Shown here: one piece after another, positions 16,082-21,195 of the stretch
Layout of the letters: every line of letters starts with the position of its first letter
Numbering within the stretch: the stretch's first letter is position 1
Assembly: GCA_964468125.1 (NCBI GenBank)
Contig: CAYXVF010000102.1
Span: forward strand, 1 to 21,195
Direction: 5' to 3'
DNA length: 21,195 bases
DNA from: CAYXVF01 sp964468125
GTDB taxonomy: Bacteria > Myxococcota > XYA12-FULL-58-9 > CAYXVF01
Notes under the pieces: model-generated
What the model was told of the DNA's origin: nothing
Database searches by the model: none
What the model saw: the letters and a program-made list of their open reading frames with translations, nothing else
Program-made: the position numbers and the translations under genes

Positions 16082-16633
16082 ATGGCCAGTCAGAACATTG
16101 TCGCAGAAACACAAAACGCCACGCGCCGCGAATTCCAGATTCGTCCGGCACGGCTCGAGGACATGAAGCACGTCGCTGAGTTCGTGTCGTCATCCGCAGA
16201 GTGGTATCGCCCCTTCGTCGACGAAAAGGACATGACGGAGCACGACGTCGACGAAGCCTGGGCGCTCGAAAACTTCAAGAAGCGCGACTTCTTCATCGGC
16301 GAGTACCGCGGCAATCCCATCGGGACGATTTCGCTGCAGTACTTCGGCGACCACGCCTACCTCGGCTACATCTACCTCGACGTGAGCTACGTCGGGAACG
16401 GCTTTGGGCAGAGACTGATGCGCTTCGCGGAGCGTCAGTGCAAGAAGCGCGGCCTCGCGACGATGAATCTCATCGCCCATCCCGAGGCCGAATGGGCCAA
16501 GCGCGCGTATCTGAAGTACGGCTTCGACATCATCGAGACCGAAAAGAAGGCGATCCTCGTGTGGAACGACGGCGTCCTGAAGCCCTACTACGAAGAGGGC
16601 TTCGAGCTCTATCAGTACGACCTGGACAGCTGA
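16082..16633 (+). CDS. Second GNAT-family N-acetyltransferase of unknown substrate
   Basis: A 183-residue GNAT protein whose substrate cannot be named. The core runs from FQIRPARLEDM at about 18 through IGEYRGNPIGTISL to the acetyl-CoA loop YVGNGFGQRLMRFAE (about 103-117), then EWAKRAYLKYGF. The C-terminal tail is unusually rich in aromatic and acidic residues (KPYYEEGFELYQYDLD). A GAGGAG ribosome site precedes the ATG; the gene starts 19 bp after argJ and is presumably in the same transcript. It lies beside an ATP-grasp ligase gene. GNAT plus ATP-grasp pairs occur as a fusion in the biosynthesis of the osmoprotectant N-acetylglutaminylglutamine amide. By analogy this one may acetylate ornithine or a ligated product, which is inference. 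Confidence 0.8.
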   Translation: MASQNIVAETQNATRREFQIRPARLEDMKHVAEFVSSSAEWYRPFVDEKDMTEHDVDEAWALENFKKRDFFIGEYRGNPIGTISLQYFGDHAYLGYIYLDVSYVGNGFGQRLMRFAERQCKKRGLATMNLIAHPEAEWAKRAYLKYGFDIIETEKKAILVWNDGVLKPYYEEGFELYQYDLDS

Positions 16634-16678
16634 GGCCAGTCCCGCCTCACCGGCGCCCAACACGAATAGGAGAGAAAT

Positions 16679-17926
16679 ATGAATCAGCGAGCGAGCAAGG
16701 TCGCACTGCTCGGCTTTTCGATTCCCGCGATGGAGGCGATGTTCAAGATTGAGCGCCCCTTTGTTGCGGTCGTGCCTCCGGGCTTTGAGGCCTACATGGA
16801 AGAGCACGGGATCGAATACACAACTTGGGACTTTGAGCGTCACAACGAGCAGTCGGAGCAATTGGCGACCACCTTGGCGGAGATGGGAGCAAAGGTCGCA
16901 GTGCCTCTCTTCGAGGAGTGCGTCGAGTGGGCTGGAGCACTGAACGGTAAGTTTCGGGACGACCCTCGCCTATTCACCCGCTACCTATTATTCCGAGACA
17001 AAGCGATGATGAAGCGGCGAGCGCAAATGCACGGGATTCGAGTGGGCGTGTTCGAGGAGGCGGAGGCTCGCGAAGACGCCCACCGCTTCTTCAAGCGGGT
17101 CCAGAAGTCGCTCTCAAAGCTCGACGATGACGTGGCGGATCCGGTGCACCTAAAGCCACTCGCAGCCGCCGGAAGCTACGGGCACCGGATGCTCCGCACA
17201 GAGGACGACATCAACTCGCTGCGCGACGACGAGTTTCCGTGCCTCCTAGAGACGCACCTCGACGGCCAGGAGTTCTCCTGCGAGGTCTTCATTCACCAGG
17301 GCCAGATTCGCTTCCTGAACATCACGGAATATGTGCATCTTGGACACTCGAATTTCGTTCCCGCCTCGCCGCTCCTCGAAGAACGGCGCGACGCGATCCG
17401 GCAGGCCGTGGAGCAGCTGATCAAGGCGTTCAACATCGAATACGGCATGATCCACCCGGAGTTCTTCATCAACTCGGAAAACGCGGTGAGCTTCGGTGAG
17501 GTGGCAGCGCGCGTGCCCGGCGGACACATTTTCGAGCTGATCGAGAAGGCCTACGGTTTCAGCCCCTTTGCGGGTTTCGCGCTCTGTGCCGACCCGGACA
17601 CTACCGAAGAGGAGCTCGAGGCGTTCTTCCCGAACGAGCGCGACCAGGTCACCTACGCGGGTTCCTTGATGGTCTACCCGAAGCGCTCCGTGGTCACACG
17701 AGTCAGTGTCCCGGACCACATTCTCGAAGACCCGTACTACGAGAAACACAACCTCTTCGTTCCAGCGAATGCCAAAGTCGCGCACCGCGTGGCATTCGGC
17801 GACCACTACGGCACGATCTATTTCCGCGGTGACGACCCGGACCGCATGCGCGAGTTGCTGCGGGAGTATGAAGAGGTCGAGTTCTACACCAACGACGAAC
17901 CGGGCGCCGGAGACGAGGAAAGCTAG
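16679..17926 (+). CDS. ATP-grasp ligase resembling L-amino acid ligases
   Basis: A 415-residue ATP-grasp enzyme that would join a carboxylate to an amine through an acyl-phosphate. Visible are a pre-ATP-grasp Rossmann-like part (1-95), RDKAMMKRRA (107-116), the ATP lysine Lys159 with loop PLAAAGSYGHR, ETHLDGQEFSCEVF (191-204), and the magnesium residues Glu261 in HPEFF and Glu274 in SFGEVAAR, followed by PGGHIFELIEKAYG. This order and the EVAARVPGGH stretch resemble BacD or carnosine-synthase-like amino acid ligases rather than RimK or LysX. AGGAG lies six bases before the ATG. The stop is followed after 5 bp by the 669-residue gene. Likely substrates are ornithine or an acetylated derivative plus an unknown partner. 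Confidence 0.85.
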   Translation: MNQRASKVALLGFSIPAMEAMFKIERPFVAVVPPGFEAYMEEHGIEYTTWDFERHNEQSEQLATTLAEMGAKVAVPLFEECVEWAGALNGKFRDDPRLFTRYLLFRDKAMMKRRAQMHGIRVGVFEEAEAREDAHRFFKRVQKSLSKLDDDVADPVHLKPLAAAGSYGHRMLRTEDDINSLRDDEFPCLLETHLDGQEFSCEVFIHQGQIRFLNITEYVHLGHSNFVPASPLLEERRDAIRQAVEQLIKAFNIEYGMIHPEFFINSENAVSFGEVAARVPGGHIFELIEKAYGFSPFAGFALCADPDTTEEELEAFFPNERDQVTYAGSLMVYPKRSVVTRVSVPDHILEDPYYEKHNLFVPANAKVAHRVAFGDHYGTIYFRGDDPDRMRELLREYEEVEFYTNDEPGAGDEES

Positions 17927-17931
17927 GTTTT

Positions 17932-19941
17932 ATGTATCCTGACACTGGGTCGGCTGGCTCCTCTTCGAATGGGGCCAGCTCCCGCCGGATCGAAGTACTC
18001 GAAAAACAACTGGACCGAGCGCTTGGCTCCCTCGCGGAGGCAAAGGCCTTCGCCCGGAGCGTGTACCAAACGGAAGTGTTCCAAACGGCTGAAGCCTTGA
18101 TGGGCAGTGGTCTCGCGGGGCTCGAGGTGCTCTATCAGCGGGCCGACCAATTCGACACCCTCGGTGTTTTCGAGGGCGGCCCATGGGTTGACCCTGGCAA
18201 GCTCCAGCCGCCGCTGGTTTCCGGCAGCCTCCGTGGTTCAGGCGTCTATCCGGTGGTGGAAACCTTGAGCGAGCTTCGCATGCTCGCCCTGGCCACCGAC
18301 CGCGCGTCGAACGAGCAAATCAGCGCCGAAGAAGCCACTGAATTTCTAAACGAGACCATGGCGCTCAACCTGGACCTCTTGTTTCCGGGCGACACGGAAG
18401 TCGAGCGAATGGAGGGTGGGCCACACCGGGCGTCAAACATCGCTCTGTTCTCACTGATCGCGCGGGACATCGGACTCGCGACGCTCAAAGAAGACGTCGT
18501 TTCGGAGGTCGAGCAGATCTGCGCCCAACGCCCGATCAACGTAAACCGCGTGCTGAAGATGATCGCGATGGCCGAGCGCATTCCCGCGGAAGACGTGCCC
18601 GACCGTTACGACCAAAAGCTCGCGCTCTTCCGCGAGGCCGTACGGGGTCCGACGGAGCTCAGCCGAGACGCGGACCCGGCAGGCTATCGTGAGCTGATCG
18701 CACAACAAGACGAAGCCACTCTCACCCGCGAAGCGCGAGCCTTTGCGGCGTCGATGAACACGACCGGGCTCGTGTGCCCCGAACACGCCGTCCTGCTCCG
18801 CGCGCTTCGCAAGAAGTATCCGGAGCTGCTCGGCGAAGCCCTTGGTGTGAACGCGACCGGCCGGGCAGCCCTCGACGAGAATCGAGAGCTCGTGCACCGT
18901 TTACTCCGCGTGGCGATCTTGCCGGCGACGGCGCAGGCGATCTACGGACTCGGTCGCGCCTTGGAGCGTGGTGTCTTCTCGCGCTCCGCGGTGGTCACTG
19001 GACTCGAACGGATCATCGAGCTCGATCTCAGAGCGGACGTCCGCGATGCGCTTCTCGCGCGCCACACGCACGAAGGAGTCACCGCAAATTCGGTGCTCCT
19101 CGCCGGCGCCCTATCCGTCCTCGGTCAACCTCTGGGCATTGGACAAGGCAACAATCCTACCTGCCAAGGCGCGCGCGGCTTGAGCATGTGGGCAGAACAC
19201 CATCCGGGCTACCTGCTCGAGATTCTGTTGACCGCGGCGCGAGACGGCCTCGTGGAGATGCAGTTCGAGGGCGAATGGTTGCGGACCAATGAGTTTCAAG
19301 GTGGTTTGCTCACCACCATCGACGACGATCTGGATCCCGTCTCGCGAGTGTTGGTACCGCACCTGGACCGCCTCTACGATGCGATGATGAAACGCGTGAT
19401 TCTTCGTCAGGAGGACGGGCACAAGTGGGTCAATCCAGCGCTCTATGGCCGGCAGGTGCCGAGCGGTTTCGCATCGGTCTTTCTCGACCTCGCCCAGACG
19501 ACGGTCGGACGCTACGAAGCATTCGTCCGCCGTTTCTATGCGACGCACCACCCAGACTACACGGACGGGCACGCGATGATGCGGCCGAATCCGGTGGGCC
19601 TCTTGATCACCACCTCTCACGGTGACTATCTCGGCCCCCACGCGGTGACACTCCTGCGCGTCGCAGAAGACCCGGAAGGCGTCTTACGGGCCTATTTCTT
19701 CAATCCGAACAACGAAGGACGTCAGGATTGGGGCGATGGCATCAAACCCTCCATCGCCGGTCACGGTGAGATCGAAGGTGAGTCCTCCCTTCCCTTCGAG
19801 CACTTCGTAGCGAGGCTCTACGCCTTTCACTACAACCCCTATGAAGAGGGGGACGCCTACGCGGTGGCCCGCGAAACCATCGACGCGATCACCGCCCTCG
19901 CCAAAAAATCATGGGGCCGCGCTTTCCGTTGGGTGGATTAG
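17932..19941 (+). CDS. 669-residue protein with a papain-like Cys-His-Asn constellation
   Basis: No named family recognised. The N-terminus is Ser/Gly-rich, followed by a likely coiled coil (about 18-45) and a mainly helical region to about 390. From 402 the sequence GIGQGNNPTCQGARGLSMW has Gln405 exactly six residues before Cys411, the papain Gln19-Cys25 spacing. His570 lies in GPHAVTLL and Asn591 in FFNPNNEG, the order His then Asn of a papain-type triad. I infer a papain-fold catalytic module, acting as a peptidase or amide-forming transferase. There is no signal peptide, so it should be cytoplasmic. Start ATG 17932 is 5 bp after the ATP-grasp stop, with AGG just before it. It is the last gene of the rightward operon; no clear terminator follows. 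Confidence 0.75.
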   Translation: MYPDTGSAGSSSNGASSRRIEVLEKQLDRALGSLAEAKAFARSVYQTEVFQTAEALMGSGLAGLEVLYQRADQFDTLGVFEGGPWVDPGKLQPPLVSGSLRGSGVYPVVETLSELRMLALATDRASNEQISAEEATEFLNETMALNLDLLFPGDTEVERMEGGPHRASNIALFSLIARDIGLATLKEDVVSEVEQICAQRPINVNRVLKMIAMAERIPAEDVPDRYDQKLALFREAVRGPTELSRDADPAGYRELIAQQDEATLTREARAFAASMNTTGLVCPEHAVLLRALRKKYPELLGEALGVNATGRAALDENRELVHRLLRVAILPATAQAIYGLGRALERGVFSRSAVVTGLERIIELDLRADVRDALLARHTHEGVTANSVLLAGALSVLGQPLGIGQGNNPTCQGARGLSMWAEHHPGYLLEILLTAARDGLVEMQFEGEWLRTNEFQGGLLTTIDDDLDPVSRVLVPHLDRLYDAMMKRVILRQEDGHKWVNPALYGRQVPSGFASVFLDLAQTTVGRYEAFVRRFYATHHPDYTDGHAMMRPNPVGLLITTSHGDYLGPHAVTLLRVAEDPEGVLRAYFFNPNNEGRQDWGDGIKPSIAGHGEIEGESSLPFEHFVARLYAFHYNPYEEGDAYAVARETIDAITALAKKSWGRAFRWVD

Positions 19942-19951
19942 GCCCCCTCAT

Positions 19952-20263
19952 ACCTAGAGGATGACGGAGGGCGATGGCGCCGCCGTTCGGGTTTACGTGC
20001 TCCGCGTCGTCCGGCAAACCCAGCAGTCGGGTGCAGGCGAGCACTTGGGCCGCGAATGCTTCGTTCAGCTCGATCACGTCGATTTCGTTGAGTGTCTTCC
20101 TGGCTCTTTCCAAGAGCTTTTTCACCGCGGGCGCGGGTCCGATCCCCATGATCCGAGGGGATACCCCTACCACGACCGACGCGAGCAGGTGAGCGACCGG
20201 GTCGAGGCTGTAGCGCTTCACCGCGTCTTCGCTCGCGATGAACATCGCAGCCGCGTCCACCCA
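19952..20263 (-). pseudogene. Thiolase C-terminal remnant
   Basis: About 104 codons read clearly as the C-terminal half of an acetyl-CoA acyltransferase of the beta-ketoadipyl-CoA thiolase type: DAAAMFIASEDAVKRY, SPRIMGIGPAPAVKKLLER, IDVIELNEAFAAQVL and NPNGGAIALRHPLG. The usual GHPLG has Arg for Gly. The protein similarity stops right after HPLG, before the second catalytic Cys, and the N-terminal two thirds with the nucleophilic Cys is missing. The upstream end fuses in another frame to the CoA-transferase B remnant. It is a broken gene, not a small functional one. Confidence 0.82.
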
Positions 20264-20538
20264 GTGGCGGCGCGAACGTCGCCGACGCCCACACCTGGGT
20301 GAACGGAAGTGAGGGTGAGCTCGCGCGTTTCCGGGTCCGGGCGCATGACGCCGAGATCGGTGATCACCATCTGAGGCCCCCGTCCGGGGACTCCGAGGCG
20401 TTCGCGCGCATCTCCCCCGTCGAGAAACCCCGGTGACGTTACGAGGTCGAGCTTCTCCACCATCGCCCGTGTCGAGTGCTTCAGGACCAGGACCACTTCG
20501 CGTGCCATCGAGGCGATTTCCGGCGCACCACCGGCACT
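20257..20538 (-). pseudogene. CoA-transferase subunit B C-terminal remnant
   Basis: About 94 codons match the C-terminal part of a glutaconate/3-oxoacid CoA-transferase beta subunit: GGAPEIASMAREVV, VEKLDLVTSPGFLDG, MVITDLGVMRPDPETREL and VHPGVGVGDVRAATGW. The N-terminal half, including the catalytic region, is absent. The fragment is joined upstream in a different frame to the A-subunit remnant and downstream, at about 20260, in a different frame to the thiolase remnant. The join points suggest internal deletions rather than single frameshifts. Confidence 0.78.
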
Positions 20539-20551
20539 GGCCGCCCAATGC

Positions 20552-21055
20552 CTGCTGAGCATGAATGACCGTGACGTCCGTATTCAAAGCGGGTGTCGCT
20601 GTCACACGTTCTCCCGTGAACGGGCACTCGAACTCCCGAACACGCGGATTGTCGCGCCCGAGGTCCGAGCCGAGGTAGCCTTTCAGGATTGCGAAGGGCA
20701 GTCCGCTGGCACCAGCGACGTAGGCATTGGTCATGTCCGCGTGACTGCGCTCCTGCAGGGTGAGCGGGTTCGGCCGTCGGCGCTCGACCGCATCGCGAAA
20801 ACGATGGAGAGAGCCGACCCCCGGGTTTCCTCCCCAGGAGAAGCTCAGAGTGGTTGCCACACCCATGCCTATCACCTGATCGTAGATCAAATCCGGGGTC
20901 ATGCGACTCAGTGTCAGATTGCGGCGTGCATGGCGAATGCTCTCGTGCCCCGCGGCGTGGGGGATCGAATGGGTGAAGCCCTCGAGGGCTATAGAGTGGT
21001 GGTGGCCGCCATGAACGTCAGTGGCCAGGCCAACCGAGCCAGCGCCGAGAGACGC
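20552..21055 (-). pseudogene. CoA-transferase subunit A N-terminal remnant
   Basis: About 168 codons match the N-terminal part of a GctA/IpdA-like CoA-transferase alpha subunit: IALEGFTHSIPHAAGHE, LTLSRMTPDLIYDQVIG, FSWGGNPGVGSLHRFRDAVE, ADMTNAYVAGASGLPFAIL and PALNTDVTVIHAQ. Family members run to roughly 270-300 residues, but here similarity stops after HAQQ and the reading frame continues into unrelated sequence. The extreme N-terminus is also poorly conserved, and no convincing start with a ribosome site is seen near 21060. Together with the B-subunit and thiolase remnants it marks a decayed operon for acyl-CoA (aromatic or sterol type) breakdown. Confidence 0.8.
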
Positions 21056-21195
21056 GTCGCGAGGGCGGCGTGCGCAGGCTGTCGGCACCGCAGTCGTATC
21101 CTGTGATACGGCGAGGATGGCGGCAGTCGAGCACGACGGCCGCAGCAGCGGATCTCGGGGTCTGGCGACGGGAGGGATTGTGAGATGTGCCCTAG
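21056..21195. other. Terminal stretch with no recognisable gene
   Basis: The last 140 bases show no coding similarity that I recognise on either strand. The frame of the CoA-transferase remnant stays open leftward through this stretch, but the residues do not resemble the family's N-terminus. Confidence 0.5.
21095..21110. repeat. Small perfect inverted repeat
   Basis: CGTATC-CTGT-GATACG, a perfect 6-bp inverted repeat with a 4-bp centre, upstream of the CoA-transferase remnant. It could be an old operator of the decayed operon; no other support. Confidence 0.3.

Noticed and set aside
16048..16827. The 14-mer GAATACACAACTTG occurs at 16048 and again at 16814
   Set aside because: About one chance pair of this length is expected in 21 kb, and both copies are within coding sequence with no flanking similarity.
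19942..19975. Possible terminator after the 669-residue gene
   Set aside because: Only a four-base CCTC/GAGG pairing without a U-tract is visible.
1..21195. CRISPR arrays, insertion sequences, tRNA or rRNA genes
   Set aside because: No regularly spaced repeats, transposase motifs, terminal inverted repeats or RNA gene signatures were seen.

Overview
The window is a GC-rich, gene-dense bacterial segment with short or overlapping junctions and frequent GTG starts. Gene content (sigma-54 activators, a large lipoprotein with beta-propeller-like repeats, acetyl-cycle arginine genes) suggests a Myxococcota/deltaproteobacteria-like organism. That placement is an impression only; there is no rRNA or other marker gene.

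Left part (1-7110). A PhoR-like histidine kinase runs off the left edge on the minus strand and is divergent from a PhoB-like response regulator (1301-1999). A 905-residue lipoprotein follows (2051-4768). It converges on a molybdate-type ABC transporter, modA-modB-modC, transcribed leftward (7033-4756). Upstream of modA are three TGTC-type 11-bp direct repeats resembling a Pho box.

Centre (7152-19941). This is the most interesting region: two divergent operons around a 190-bp control region. Leftward are a sigma-54-dependent Fis-family activator, a sodium:amino-acid symporter (AGCS) and an M20 amidohydrolase, coupled by overlapping stop and start codons. Rightward are argC, argB, argD, a short NAGS-type GNAT and argJ, all with 4-bp ATGA/GTGA overlaps, followed by a second GNAT, an amino-acid-ligase-like ATP-grasp enzyme and a 669-residue protein with a papain-like Gln/Cys/His/Asn constellation. 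The control region holds three inverted repeats of the form TGRGWC-N6-GWCYCA and a near-perfect -24/-12 promoter 56 bp before argC. I infer a sigma-54-controlled pathway that makes ornithine from glutamate and then modifies it by acetylation and ligation into an amide or dipeptide-like product. A symporter and an amidohydrolase on the other side could recover or break down related compounds. The product is unknown.

Right end (19952-21195). Leftward remnants of a CoA-transferase A subunit, a CoA-transferase B subunit and a thiolase are joined in different frames. This is a decayed catabolic operon with internal deletions. The last ~140 bases hold no recognisable gene, only a small perfect inverted repeat.
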